A DNA stretch of 64,000 bases from a virus, in the IMG/VR virus record IMGVR_UViG_3300046467_002136, positions 50,038-114,037 of that record. One strand, given 5' to 3'. Within the stretch, counting starts at the first letter, position 1, and every line of letters starts with the position of its first letter. This document shows, one piece after another, positions 50,842-58,862 of this stretch. A program made the translations under genes and the position numbers. The notes beneath the pieces are model-generated. The model ran no database searches. It was not told where the DNA came from and saw only the letters and a program-made list of their open reading frames with translations.

Positions 50842-52736
50842 TCGTCGAGATCAAGCTCGTGGTTTCCATTTTCGTGAGTCAGCTCAACAGAAAAGTCGAT
50901 CTTTCCATACGCCTTGTCGTACTCTTCTTCGGTGATTTCCTCGTAAGGCGGTAGAGGGAAGTTGTGATCGCTGTGCAGCAGGAAAGAAACTGACTTGATG
51001 GACTTGGTGTAATTAGCTTTCAGCCATGCCTGAATTTCCTTGAGTTCCCCCTTCTGATAATAGACCGTTACCGACACGCAATTGTCGGCCCAGTCGGTTT
51101 GCATCCGCTTGACCCATTCCAACTGATCCACGGCGGTCATGTCAGCGGCCAAAATGGCACCTTCGGGTGACATGCAGGGGAATTCAACGACATAGGAGGT
51201 GTGGTCCTCGCGCCCATCCAACCCAACGTCATACTGGACCTTGTAACCGCGTTGACGACATGTGTCTACGAGAGGATCTGTCGAACGGAACCGGACTCGC
51301 CTGATGTAGAACTTGGCGTATGAAGGGTGTATGCCTGGTGTAACCCCTGGGAGTAGAGACAGCGTCCCTGAGGGTTGAATCGTCGTCAGTCTGACTGACC
51401 GGGGGAGTCCCATTTTCTCCGATTCCTTCTTATCCAACTCGTCTAGAAATTCGTAGATCATCGGCAGCCATTTCAACTGCTTTTCGGAACATTGCAGCAC
51501 GCCGGTAATCGACTGTCCCAGTCTGGCGTTTTTTCGAACCACATTCGTAGTCTTTTCGAATGGGTAGTCCAACTGCGTAACCATCTTCTGGGTTTTGTAC
51601 AGAAGTTGGGAAATCTCTAGTGCTTCCTTCAGCGAATCAATGTTCGGGAGAAAAATCGTCGCAAGATTGCAGCTTTCCCCATCCCCAAGCGCTATCTCGG
51701 CGCAGGGGTTAAACCCTTCAACGCTATTGTCTGCCTTACTCTCTCCGAGTCTGCCAACCTTGCGAGCCAGCTTACGATTGACGAGTCCATACGGTTCTCC
51801 ACTTCCGTCGTACCCTTTCCAAAGCTCGGGCATGACTTCATCAAACGAATCGGCATAGATCGAGTTATTGCTACTTGACCGCCAAGCTGGAACATTGCCT
51901 GTTCCCCAGTTTTTGGCACGCAAGAAAAGCATGTCGTCAGGGTCGCCAATCGCGATCTGCGCCGATCGACGAGATGATCCCGAAACAACAATTCTTCCAA
52001 TGATGTTACATATATCTAAAACATCTACGCTCCGGACCTTTTTGCCTACCCGGTTATCTAGAACGCCACAGATGTCCTTCAACCCGTCGATCAGAGCCCC
52101 CGGACCAGAAGCGGTACCACCGAAAGTCTTGAGCTTGGCTCCGAACTCGCGAACCAGAATCGTCGAGTAGGAGAAAGATTTGCCGGTCTCGAAATATGAC
52201 TTGAGGACGGCGTGCAGCATCCGAGACCATCCGTGCCGTGAGTCGGGCACGATGATGTCGGCATCGTTGGTGCGTTCATGAGTGATCTCAACCCCGGCCT
52301 TGACCTTGGGCAAGTCGTGAATCTTGGCCCTTTCAACGGAATAACCAACACCACCACCCAGCATGAGCATGTCAAACAAGAACTCAAAATCCTCGATGGT
52401 CTCGATGTTCGTGTAATAACAGTTATTCAAACTCGCGCCGTTGAGTGTTCGAACTAGCGGGGTGCCCAATTGCCAGAGAGCCCGCCCTGAAAATGAACAC
52501 TTCAGGTTAAACATCAAATCGAAAAGACGCTCTGCTTCGCGTTTTGTGTAATGAACACCGATTTCGTCGGCACCATTAATAACCCGTTGGATGGTTTCCG
52601 GCCAGGTCTCAACTGTGCCGTCCCCTTTCGAACGGCTGTAGGTTCGGAGGAACACGATTTCGCCCATGCCGCCAAACCCCCACGGGGGTGTCTTGGATGC
52701 ATAGTTGTCCACGAATTCTTGGCTTAGCAGGGTCAT
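50811..52736 (-). CDS. Adenosylcobalamin-dependent (class II) ribonucleoside-triphosphate reductase
   Basis: 641 residues of the monomeric RTPR type: GEIVFLRTYSR near the N-terminus, SGRALWQLGTPLV, SLNNCYYTNIE, the active-site segment NPCAEIALGDGESCNLATIF and IQPSGTLSLLPG. The C-terminus LDECNGGACPIK supplies the C-x4-C pair that re-reduces the active site in this family. Lactobacillus RTPR is about 740 residues, so this is compact. It makes deoxynucleotides for phage replication and depends on host B12. A leftward operon with ferredoxin downstream. Confidence 0.95.
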   Translation of the reverse strand: MTLLSQEFVDNYASKTPPWGFGGMGEIVFLRTYSRSKGDGTVETWPETIQRVINGADEIGVHYTKREAERLFDLMFNLKCSFSGRALWQLGTPLVRTLNGASLNNCYYTNIETIEDFEFLFDMLMLGGGVGYSVERAKIHDLPKVKAGVEITHERTNDADIIVPDSRHGWSRMLHAVLKSYFETGKSFSYSTILVREFGAKLKTFGGTASGPGALIDGLKDICGVLDNRVGKKVRSVDVLDICNIIGRIVVSGSSRRSAQIAIGDPDDMLFLRAKNWGTGNVPAWRSSSNNSIYADSFDEVMPELWKGYDGSGEPYGLVNRKLARKVGRLGESKADNSVEGFNPCAEIALGDGESCNLATIFLPNIDSLKEALEISQLLYKTQKMVTQLDYPFEKTTNVVRKNARLGQSITGVLQCSEKQLKWLPMIYEFLDELDKKESEKMGLPRSVRLTTIQPSGTLSLLPGVTPGIHPSYAKFYIRRVRFRSTDPLVDTCRQRGYKVQYDVGLDGREDHTSYVVEFPCMSPEGAILAADMTAVDQLEWVKRMQTDWADNCVSVTVYYQKGELKEIQAWLKANYTKSIKSVSFLLHSDHNFPLPPYEEITEEEYDKAYGKIDFSVELTHENGNHELDLDECNGGACPIK

Positions 52737-52806
52737 AATTAGTTCTCTCGGGCTTCTAAACTTATTCAGCCTTCTGATTGTAGCGAATCAGAAATTGCGG
52801 AAACTG

Positions 52807-53127
52807 TCAAATCAATCCTAAGTTTCTAGCCTCATCTATAGGGATGAGTTTCCCCTTAGCATATTTTAAAACTGTAATAGTTATGCCACCCGCCAGCTGA
52901 CGTTCTTCAGTTATATCTTCTTCAACTAGATGTGTTTGTCCATCCCCATATCCAGAAATATGATTTGGAGAAGAATCAACACCCTCTGGTTTGCAGTTAC
53001 CTGACGGGTCGCCGCAAACAGGACAGGCCATAGGGGCAGCACGGAGTACCTCAATGTTGTACTCGCCTACGCGTATCGATTCCGACATGCGTTGCTCATA
53101 AGCGCTGTCCGGGGGGTATCCAACCAT
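52807..53127 (-). CDS. Hypothetical zinc-motif protein
   Basis: 106 residues. A Cys trio, ACPVCGDPSGNCKPEG, suggests a small metal site. The C-terminus is LIPIDEARNLGLI with a preceding VLKYAKGKL strand, as in some actinophage small proteins with a 'DEA..LGL' end. On the minus strand TAATGT lies 5 nt before its ATG and there is no clear ribosome-binding site, so it may be leaderless. Function unknown. Confidence 0.65.
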   Translation of the reverse strand: MVGYPPDSAYEQRMSESIRVGEYNIEVLRAAPMACPVCGDPSGNCKPEGVDSSPNHISGYGDGQTHLVEEDITEERQLAGGITITVLKYAKGKLIPIDEARNLGLI

Positions 53128-53141
53128 CCCCCAACATTACA

Positions 53142-54038
53142 TCAGGAACCGGACTCCCACAGGTTGTCGAGACCTCGGACCATGCCGCCACCTCGGAGAA
53201 ACTCGACTGCGATAGATAGCCGGAAATGGAACCGGTCGGGTGTGCCGGGCGGGTACCGTTCCTCCAGCAGCAGGATGGTCTGCTCGAATGGATACCCATC
53301 CCACTCAGCGTCAAAGAGGTCGTAATCGGAGGAAAGCCCAATAGGGGGAGCTATGTCGATGTCGGTGTCGGGCTGGGGAGGAATCGGGTCTGGCTCCAAC
53401 GGAGCAGGTAACGTCGTAGTGGTAGCTGGAGCAGCCGTCGTCGTTGTAGCCGGTGCGACTGTCGTAGTTGTCGTGGCCGGAGCTACCGTCGTCGTCGCGG
53501 GAAGATTCGAAACCCACACGCCGTCTTCGTTGATCTCCATGACCGGGATGGAGTATCCGTAGTTGCCCATGCAGAGCGACTGCCAGACAGTCCACGATGG
53601 GGTCATCGGGTTCGCCGCAGCCCAGTAGGGATCGTTGAACCGGCGGATGACCATGTTGGCGTCCAGAATCCATTCGGGGATTAGACCTGAACTGAACATC
53701 AACGCTTCGATCTCGGGATAGTTGCCGTTGGCCCAATCATCAATGGACAGAATCTGGCCGTCTGTCAGGTTCCTAGCCCACACAACCCTTGGGTCTTCGA
53801 GACCCTTGCCGCCATGAAGTGCTTCGTTATAACGGAACACCACACCGGGCGGGATTGTGCCGTCAGCTTCCATCGTGGTGATGTGGGCTGCCCACTCGTC
53901 GTAGGTCATGTGAATGAAGCCGTACTCCGTAGAGCAGGGTGAGTAGATCGTGTCGTGAGTAGCGGTTGCAGGACTTGCAAACATCAACAAACCTGCAAGA
54001 ACGCTTACCGTCAAAAACGGCAACGTTATTTTTTTCAT
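53142..54038 (-). CDS. Secreted protein with TTTTVAP linker
   Basis: 298 residues. A classical signal peptide (MKKITLPFLTVSVLAGLLMF, then ASPATATHD as cleavage region) opens the protein. Residues 30-175 form a globular domain rich in Trp/Tyr (YGFIHMTYDEWAAHITTME). Residues about 178-215 are a Thr/Val/Ala/Pro linker (TTTTVAPATTTTTAAP type), typical of secreted actinobacterial proteins, and the C-terminal 80 residues include DAEWDGYPFEQTILLLEER and a helical end. No catalytic motif seen. It may act in the host cell wall or on the cell surface. Confidence 0.75.
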   Translation of the reverse strand: MKKITLPFLTVSVLAGLLMFASPATATHDTIYSPCSTEYGFIHMTYDEWAAHITTMEADGTIPPGVVFRYNEALHGGKGLEDPRVVWARNLTDGQILSIDDWANGNYPEIEALMFSSGLIPEWILDANMVIRRFNDPYWAAANPMTPSWTVWQSLCMGNYGYSIPVMEINEDGVWVSNLPATTTVAPATTTTTVAPATTTTAAPATTTTLPAPLEPDPIPPQPDTDIDIAPPIGLSSDYDLFDAEWDGYPFEQTILLLEERYPPGTPDRFHFRLSIAVEFLRGGGMVRGLDNLWESGS

Positions 54039-54046
54039 GTTGATTC

Positions 54047-54346
54047 CTATGAACGCGCCTTATTAGTCCTGCGGCCTTCCAGTGCTTGCCGCAGTCGCGC
54101 TTCAACTAGTAGATGGGCCGTCAGGATACCCCAAATTGCTTGAAGAGCAAACCCCCCCCAAGAGGTTTTGCTGAGCCTCCAGAAGCTCCTAGTAAGGGTT
54201 TCTACCCTCTGTGTCCTTATAGCCCACAAGTCCCAAAGGATCACCGTCACGCTAAGAAGGAGCCATCCCGTCGCCCCTGTCTTTCGCTGCCCCTTCTCCA
54301 AGTCGATGGGACCCAGATATTCCTTTACGAAATCGTTGCGAGTCAC
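54047..54346 (-). CDS. Small membrane protein with two predicted spans
   Basis: 99 residues: a hydrophobic stretch TGWLLLSVTVILWDLWAI, a basic/Trp loop RVETLTRSFWRLSKTSWGG and a second hydrophobic stretch FALQAIWGILTAHLLVEARL. It resembles small actinophage membrane proteins with a second span ending in 'HLL'. A holin role is possible, but the endolysin is 6.7 kb away and nothing proves it. Its ATG overlaps the stop of the upstream gene (ATGA). Confidence 0.65.
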   Translation of the reverse strand: MTRNDFVKEYLGPIDLEKGQRKTGATGWLLLSVTVILWDLWAIRTQRVETLTRSFWRLSKTSWGGFALQAIWGILTAHLLVEARLRQALEGRRTNKARS

Positions 54347-54975
54347 CCAAATTCCTGGACATTAAATCCATTTTCGGTCAAAATGCTCATAATCCTGTCT
54401 ACGTCTTCACCCAGGACATCAGGGTCGGGGTATTCCGAGATGCAGCGGGCTATCGTCGCAGGAATTTTTGCATTCGTAAGGACATCCCCAACACCTCTCT
54501 CAAAACCTATGGCATCGCCCCACACGACATGTCTGCCCAAAAGGTATTGGTATGGCACGCTAACCAGCGTGGCCATGGGCGTGTTGAAATCATCCATCTC
54601 GACATGCGTGGCTGTCAAAACTTCTTCAATTTCCGAACTTTTATCAAGAAATGCCTTGAATATGTCCTCCCCTTTAAGCATTTCTGGAGTTTTTGACTGA
54701 AACCCTTCTGCAACAAGCGTGATTTCTTCACATTGCCAGTACATGCGCATCGCTTGTATTGCGTGTTCGCACTTTTGTAAACGTGCAGCAGCAGGCTTCT
54801 TCATGTCTGCTTTAGAGCACTGAATTATTAATATTAATTCGTTCTCACACCAGCCAAAAAAGTTGAAAGGAAGATCCTCGCCCACTCCCAGCTCTTCAAC
54901 GAGATTTTCTTTGGCATGTTGAGCCGCAGTCATCGAAAGGGCCAGCTTGGAATAGGTATCCGGGTAGGTCTCCAT
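54343..54975 (-). CDS. Hypothetical cytoplasmic protein
   Basis: 210 residues from the ATG at 54975 (METYPDTYSKLALSM). The frame stays open to 55155, but that extension is only the antisense of the Lys/Ala/Pro repeats of the 55025 gene. The protein is alpha/beta with ELILIIQCSKADMK, EEITLVAEGFQSK and a segment YQYLLGRHVVWGDAIGFE. No catalytic motif recognised. First gene of the leftward reductase operon. Confidence 0.65.
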   Translation of the reverse strand: METYPDTYSKLALSMTAAQHAKENLVEELGVGEDLPFNFFGWCENELILIIQCSKADMKKPAAARLQKCEHAIQAMRMYWQCEEITLVAEGFQSKTPEMLKGEDIFKAFLDKSSEIEEVLTATHVEMDDFNTPMATLVSVPYQYLLGRHVVWGDAIGFERGVGDVLTNAKIPATIARCISEYPDPDVLGEDVDRIMSILTENGFNVQEFG

Positions 54976-54982
54976 TGTTATG

Positions 54983-54989
54983 TAGACTA
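54983..54989. promoter_or_regulatory. Bidirectional -10 element TAGACTA
   Basis: TAGACT reads rightward at 54983-54988 and TAGTCT reads leftward at the complement of 54984-54989, inside the palindrome TGTAGACTACA. The leftward copy ends 8 nt before the ATG at 54975 (leaderless), and the rightward one would give a leader of about 30 nt with AGAGGA before 55025. Confidence 0.5.
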
Positions 54990-55024
54990 CACAAGGTACA
55001 GGACGGATAGAGGACACCTCATTT

Positions 55025-55348
55025 ATGGCTGAAAAGAAGAAACAACCCGCAGCTAAAAAGAAAGCTCCAGCCAAAAAACCTGCAGCTAAAAAGCCTGCGG
55101 CCAAAAAGCCTGCAGCAAAAAAGCCTGCAGCAAAGTCTGGGACTCGCGCTACCACTCCACCACGGAACCCGGCAGCAAAAGCTCGACAGGCATCTGAGCC
55201 GAAAACGGAGAAAAAGCCCTACGCTCCGAAGCCTCCACCCAAGAAAAAAAGTCCCGTAGCAGAACTGCTTAAGGACGCCACCCCGACAGGACCAATTGTC
55301 GTGAAGAAACGAAATTTCTTCTCCCGATTGTTTAGGCGCCGCCAATGA
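55025..55348 (+). CDS. Histone-H1-like Lys/Ala/Pro-rich basic protein
   Basis: 107 residues. Residues 5-40 are AAKK-P repeats (PAAKKPAAKKPAAKK), as in the tails of actinobacterial HU (HupB) and histone H1. A Thr/Pro-rich basic middle and a C-terminal FFSRLFRRRQ follow. Such tails bind DNA without sequence preference. An independent HU domain is missing. It could compact phage or host DNA. The ATGA overlap with the next gene suggests that the two are made together. Confidence 0.75.
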   Translation: MAEKKKQPAAKKKAPAKKPAAKKPAAKKPAAKKPAAKSGTRATTPPRNPAAKARQASEPKTEKKPYAPKPPPKKKSPVAELLKDATPTGPIVVKKRNFFSRLFRRRQ

Positions 55349-56202
55349 GCACTCTGGTTCATGAGACATTTGAAGATGGATGGCAGGATTCCTGGAGCGG
55401 GAAGGTTCATAACGCTTATGTAAGCGGTGACTCTTTGCGGCTGATGTTCCGTGAAGGAGATCATTACGGCTGTGCTCTATACAAGGAAGTGCCACCCTCC
55501 CGCCATGTGAAAGTTTCCTACATGGTCAGGGCACTCAGCAATTGGAATTCCCACAGTACGGGAAAGACGCTGGGGTTTGCCGATCTACGATTCAAGAACG
55601 CCAGGGGCCAATCCTACGGTCACGGCAACAGACAGCCCGCGCCCGACGGTTTCTCGTTCCGCACATGGTTCGGTAAGACCAAGGATGGATTCATGCCCAT
55701 CGGCATGTACTTCTACCATCTGGGTCAGGTCCCGAAGTGGGGTGATTCCGTCAAGGTCGGACAACTCAAAATTGGCGGCAATGCCGTTCTCTTTGAATGT
55801 GAAGCCGACTTCGATGAGGGTTTCATTCGAGCCCGGGTAGACGGAGGCGACTGGGTTCGACATAACCTAGTTGTAACAGATAAAACTGCTGTTACTTGGG
55901 CATGGTTGGATGCCTACTACGGCGGACCAGCCGTAGCCCCCGAAAACATGGCGTGGGACATCTCCGACTACAAGTTGGAAAACCTCGGTGCCGATATCGC
56001 AGACCCAGGAATCGACTGGGATGCAATCGCCAGGATGATCGCCGAGAAAGAAGAGGCTGCTAAGGAAACCGCAGCATCCGAAAATCCGGTGAAACTCATC
56101 AAAGCACCCCCGAAACCGGTAGACACGATGGCTGAGATGACTCCGAGCCTGTCTGAACAACTCAGGAGAATCGCAGACCAGATTGAGGCTCTAGACTCAT
56201 AG
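55345..56202 (+). CDS. Jelly-roll (concanavalin-like / polysaccharide-lyase-like) protein
   Basis: 285 residues. Residues 1-215 have the pattern of polysaccharide-lyase or lectin jelly rolls: HETFEDGWQDSWSGKVHNAY, SGDSLRLMFREGDHYGCALY, HVKVSYMVRALSNWN, DGFSFRTWFGKTKDGFMPIG, GNAVLFECEADFDEGFIRAR and MAWDISDYKLENLG. No signal peptide. The last 70 residues are a linker and a helix (LSEQLRRIADQIEAL). It may be a virion surface or tail-associated carbohydrate-binding protein or a capsular depolymerase. Catalytic residues cannot be named. Confidence 0.7.
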   Translation: MSTLVHETFEDGWQDSWSGKVHNAYVSGDSLRLMFREGDHYGCALYKEVPPSRHVKVSYMVRALSNWNSHSTGKTLGFADLRFKNARGQSYGHGNRQPAPDGFSFRTWFGKTKDGFMPIGMYFYHLGQVPKWGDSVKVGQLKIGGNAVLFECEADFDEGFIRARVDGGDWVRHNLVVTDKTAVTWAWLDAYYGGPAVAPENMAWDISDYKLENLGADIADPGIDWDAIARMIAEKEEAAKETAASENPVKLIKAPPKPVDTMAEMTPSLSEQLRRIADQIEALDS

Positions 56203-56203
56203 G

Positions 56204-56359
56204 GTGGCCAGAGAAAAGTACGAAATCAGCCAACTCATCCCCGTCCTTGCCAATCCAGAATTCTGGATTCACTGGGTAGACGACAACGGCGAAGTTCACC
56301 ATACTCCGCGTTCACTTGCAGCCATCATTCCGCCAGACGCAAAAGTCGTCGTTAATTAA
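56204..56359 (+). CDS. Small hypothetical protein (leaderless GTG)
   Basis: 51 codons from GTG: VAREKYEISQLIPVLANPEF, then WIHWVDDNGEVHHTP and a hydrophobic end. TAGACT (56192-56197) ends 6 nt before the GTG. No domain recognised. Confidence 0.5.
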   Translation: MAREKYEISQLIPVLANPEFWIHWVDDNGEVHHTPRSLAAIIPPDAKVVVN

Positions 56360-56361
56360 TC

Positions 56362-56466
56362 ATGAGCTCATTAATCGCTTTAGTTGTCGGCAGTTGTCTC
56401 GTGTTTCTCCTGCTTGTACTGGCCGACAGCAAAGGTTGGCTTCCTACTCGCAAAAACCGGCCCTAA
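56362..56466 (+). CDS. 34-residue single-span membrane peptide
   Basis: MSSLIALVVGSCLVFLLLVL followed by ADSKGWLPTRKNRP: an uncleaved membrane span with a basic cytoplasmic tail. It starts two bases after the previous stop. Short, so coding is probable rather than certain. Confidence 0.45.
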   Translation: MSSLIALVVGSCLVFLLLVLADSKGWLPTRKNRP

Positions 56467-56468
56467 CT

Positions 56469-56612
56469 GTGTCTTACAAGCCATACACCTACTCTGATTA
56501 CATCCGTGAACTATATGACCACGGACTTTCAGTCAAGTCGATTTGTTGGAACTTGAAGATCAAACCCGAAACGGTCGAAAAATGGGTCGACAAATCTATT
56601 ACTCGTCGATAG
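56469..56612 (+). CDS. Small HTH-like protein
   Basis: 47 residues from a GTG: VSYKPYTYSDYIRELYDHGL, then SVKSICWNLKIKPETVEKWV. The pattern, with a turn at the Gly-Leu-Ser and a second helix ending in TVEKW, is that of a Sigma70-region-4 or transposase-type HTH. It probably binds DNA. It starts two bases after the previous stop. Confidence 0.6.
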   Translation: MSYKPYTYSDYIRELYDHGLSVKSICWNLKIKPETVEKWVDKSITRR

Positions 56613-56622
56613 GAGGTGAAAC

Positions 56623-56802
56623 ATGTTCTCAACTATTTCCGATGAAATCCAGACAGCCTGCTGGAATGCATGCCTTGAATTAGAAAAACTCACTTTGGGC
56701 GATGATGCACAGGTTCAAATAGACATCATCAAAGAAGCAGTTAAAGAGCCTCCCAATAGGGAATACCGAACTGCCGAAAACAAGCAGCACTGGCACGGCT
56801 AG
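56623..56802 (+). CDS. Small hypothetical protein with strong ribosome-binding site
   Basis: 59 residues (MFSTISDEIQTACWNACLEL) after a perfect AGGAGGTG box. Helical and charged, ending KQHWHG. Its stop overlaps the convergent lipoprotein gene by 4 nt. No domain recognised. Confidence 0.6.
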   Translation: MFSTISDEIQTACWNACLELEKLTLGDDAQVQIDIIKEAVKEPPNREYRTAENKQHWHG

Positions 56803-57815
56803 TTTTCGAACACTCCCAGAAGATAGGGAATAGCTGAAGTTGTATACCAATCTTCAGCCGTCATGCCAAACGTGTCGCTGAACGCGACCTCCCAAGCCGA
56901 CCGAGTTGAACTACTCGGCTGGTTTATCGCTAACCACAATTCGTTAACTTTCGCGTCCCCAAAGTCGTAAAACAATTTCTCGTTGACGAGCAGACCCATC
57001 GAATACTGGATCTCTCGTGTGCATTCATAGTTCTTCGTCACCGAATTGTGTTGGGTACGCTGCAAACGTTCCAATAGGTCATTTTCAGTCAACCTGTCAG
57101 AATTCGTAATCTGCCAGATTCGTAGACCGCGCAAGGTACCGGGCTCCGACCCAAATGGAATCGTGTACAACTCCGCGTGTCCCTCAATAAACCAGCAGGG
57201 CAACAGCGTCCACGGACACGGCATCGACCAGTTCTCCCACCCCATTACCGTTTCCCAATTCGGGTTTGAACACTTGTCGGTCATCCAACCGCTTGCCTGA
57301 TATTGGTACCAATGAGCGCTTTCATGATGGGCTATCAACGCGGCACTAAACGCACCAAAATGTTCAAAATCCGTCTTGCTTCCGGACGCCACAATGACGT
57401 GCGGCATTCCAGTCTCATCAGTATCCACCATCCCAACAGTTCCCCCTGACCGGACGGAACCTTCCCACCAGTGTGGGGAGAACAAATCACGCGGTCCTCT
57501 GGTAGTAGTTGACTCCCACCAGTCTCGGTCCCCTGAATCCATCACCGTAAGGGGAAGTGCTACATCAAAATCGAACGCCCCTGACCAAAACCCGATGGCC
57601 TCTTCGTACAAGCCCATTACGGCGTCTAAACGATCAGCGGGAAAATCGGGAGCTACCCGTAAATCAATTTCTTGACCCGGCCTGTGACGGTCAGTCGCAA
57701 GATCGCGGACATCCTCGTACACCTGCTCCCAAGCGGGCGGCGGAGGTTCACTCCAATAATCCACTCCGGAGCATTGATTTATTAGTAGGGGTAGTGCTAG
57801 TAGTAGTGATTTCAT
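56799..57815 (-). CDS. Secreted lipoprotein-like HExxH metallopeptidase
   Basis: 338 residues. The N-terminus MKSLLLALPLLINQCSG is a short signal peptide with a lipobox-like Cys. Around 165, IAHHESAHWYQYQ has the zinc motif HESAH, and about 45 residues later WFIEGHAELYTI supplies the gluzincin Glu (E-G-H-A-E). Four or more Cys after the motif (CSNPNW, MPCPW, LLPCWF) may form disulfides outside the membrane. It would act on host cell-surface proteins. The EG-x-AEL block is the same as in the zincin domain of the 2243-residue protein at 22310. Confidence 0.75.
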   Translation of the reverse strand: MKSLLLALPLLINQCSGVDYWSEPPPPAWEQVYEDVRDLATDRHRPGQEIDLRVAPDFPADRLDAVMGLYEEAIGFWSGAFDFDVALPLTVMDSGDRDWWESTTTRGPRDLFSPHWWEGSVRSGGTVGMVDTDETGMPHVIVASGSKTDFEHFGAFSAALIAHHESAHWYQYQASGWMTDKCSNPNWETVMGWENWSMPCPWTLLPCWFIEGHAELYTIPFGSEPGTLRGLRIWQITNSDRLTENDLLERLQRTQHNSVTKNYECTREIQYSMGLLVNEKLFYDFGDAKVNELWLAINQPSSSTRSAWEVAFSDTFGMTAEDWYTTSAIPYLLGVFEN

Positions 57816-57824
57816 TCACACTGG

Positions 57825-58853
57825 TCAGTACATGTAAATACGCCAGTTTCCTAACCGGTTGCGAGTGTTGTCCATCAAATGTCGTGCCATGCGCAGGTTG
57901 CAATCGACATCAAGCAACATTACCTCCAGATCCCATCCTTCACACACCCTGAATACGGCTTTGCGGTGAATCGAATTGATCTGCACAAGGCCGTAATCAA
58001 CTGAACCATCTGAATTCAACGTGTCATTGACTACCGTCGGCCTGCAGCGGCTTTCCTTCCAAGCAACATACGACCAAACGTCGACAGGAACGAGGCCGTA
58101 AGCAACAAACGTTTCCTCCCACTCAGGGCAACGCTTCTCGGGGTCCATCGGATAGGCGTAGCCGCCATCTCCAGCTATTTCATCCAAACTGAAAATCATC
58201 TCGACAGGCTTCCATTGTCCTAGCCGAACAAGAGCCTTGATGTGTTCTCCACGAGTGATTGGGCCATAAATGCCGTCTATATCCACATCCAAATAGTCCT
58301 GAAGAATTTTTACATCCTCATCAAAACGAAAAAATGTGTATTCGTTCTGAAGGATCTCATGAAGAAGCTCCAGCATCACTTCTTCAACAAAATCTCCAAT
58401 GTATTCTGAGTCTTCCCACACCTCAGGAACGTTTGCGATTTCTTCCCTATGAGTATGATTAAATTCATCGTCATAAAACTCTGCGGTGTGATTATCGGGA
58501 GGACACTCCGGATAATCGTTCATGTCTCCCCAGTGGTCGGGCCAGTCAGGAAGTGGATGTTCCCATCCTTCCGGTATCTCACTAAAGACCACACAGTCTG
58601 GAGGTATTTCTAACAGTTCCTCTATTGGAATAACCCCAGAAGTCGTCGTGGTAGCCACCCAAGTAATCACCGGCTGAATAGTCGTAGTGGGACTGAGACT
58701 CAACCCCGATACAGGCAGATCTTCGCGCACGAGATTAAAGGACTGTTCGTCAACATTTCTGTCGTCAACCAATATCGTCAAACCGTAAAGGCTCAGAATT
58801 AAGACCGAAAAAATTGTCAAAGCTTTGACACGGCTGCGGATGTCGTATCGCAC
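57825..58853 (-). CDS. Membrane-anchored or secreted transglycosylase (lysozyme-like) with peptidoglycan-binding-type domain
   Basis: 342 residues from a GTG with a perfect AGGAGG box. Residues 10-30 are a signal anchor (ALTIFSVLILSLYGLTILV). A Thr/Pro linker and acidic region follow. Near 200, VKILQDYLDVDIDGIYGPIT is a PGBD-like repeat. The C-terminus has the SLT pattern VWSYVAWKESRCRPTVV with the catalytic Glu, then DYGLVQINS and LDVDCNLRMARHLMD. It would cleave peptidoglycan, perhaps late in lysis or during entry. It lies 9 nt upstream of the metallopeptidase gene in one operon. Confidence 0.8.
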   Translation of the reverse strand: MRYDIRSRVKALTIFSVLILSLYGLTILVDDRNVDEQSFNLVREDLPVSGLSLSPTTTIQPVITWVATTTTSGVIPIEELLEIPPDCVVFSEIPEGWEHPLPDWPDHWGDMNDYPECPPDNHTAEFYDDEFNHTHREEIANVPEVWEDSEYIGDFVEEVMLELLHEILQNEYTFFRFDEDVKILQDYLDVDIDGIYGPITRGEHIKALVRLGQWKPVEMIFSLDEIAGDGGYAYPMDPEKRCPEWEETFVAYGLVPVDVWSYVAWKESRCRPTVVNDTLNSDGSVDYGLVQINSIHRKAVFRVCEGWDLEVMLLDVDCNLRMARHLMDNTRNRLGNWRIYMY

Positions 58854-58862
58854 TTGATCCTC

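Noticed and set aside
54976-55155. Phe/Ala-rich N-terminal extension of the 54343 gene, looking like a membrane segment
   Set aside because: It is the exact antisense of the AAKKP repeats of the 55025 gene.
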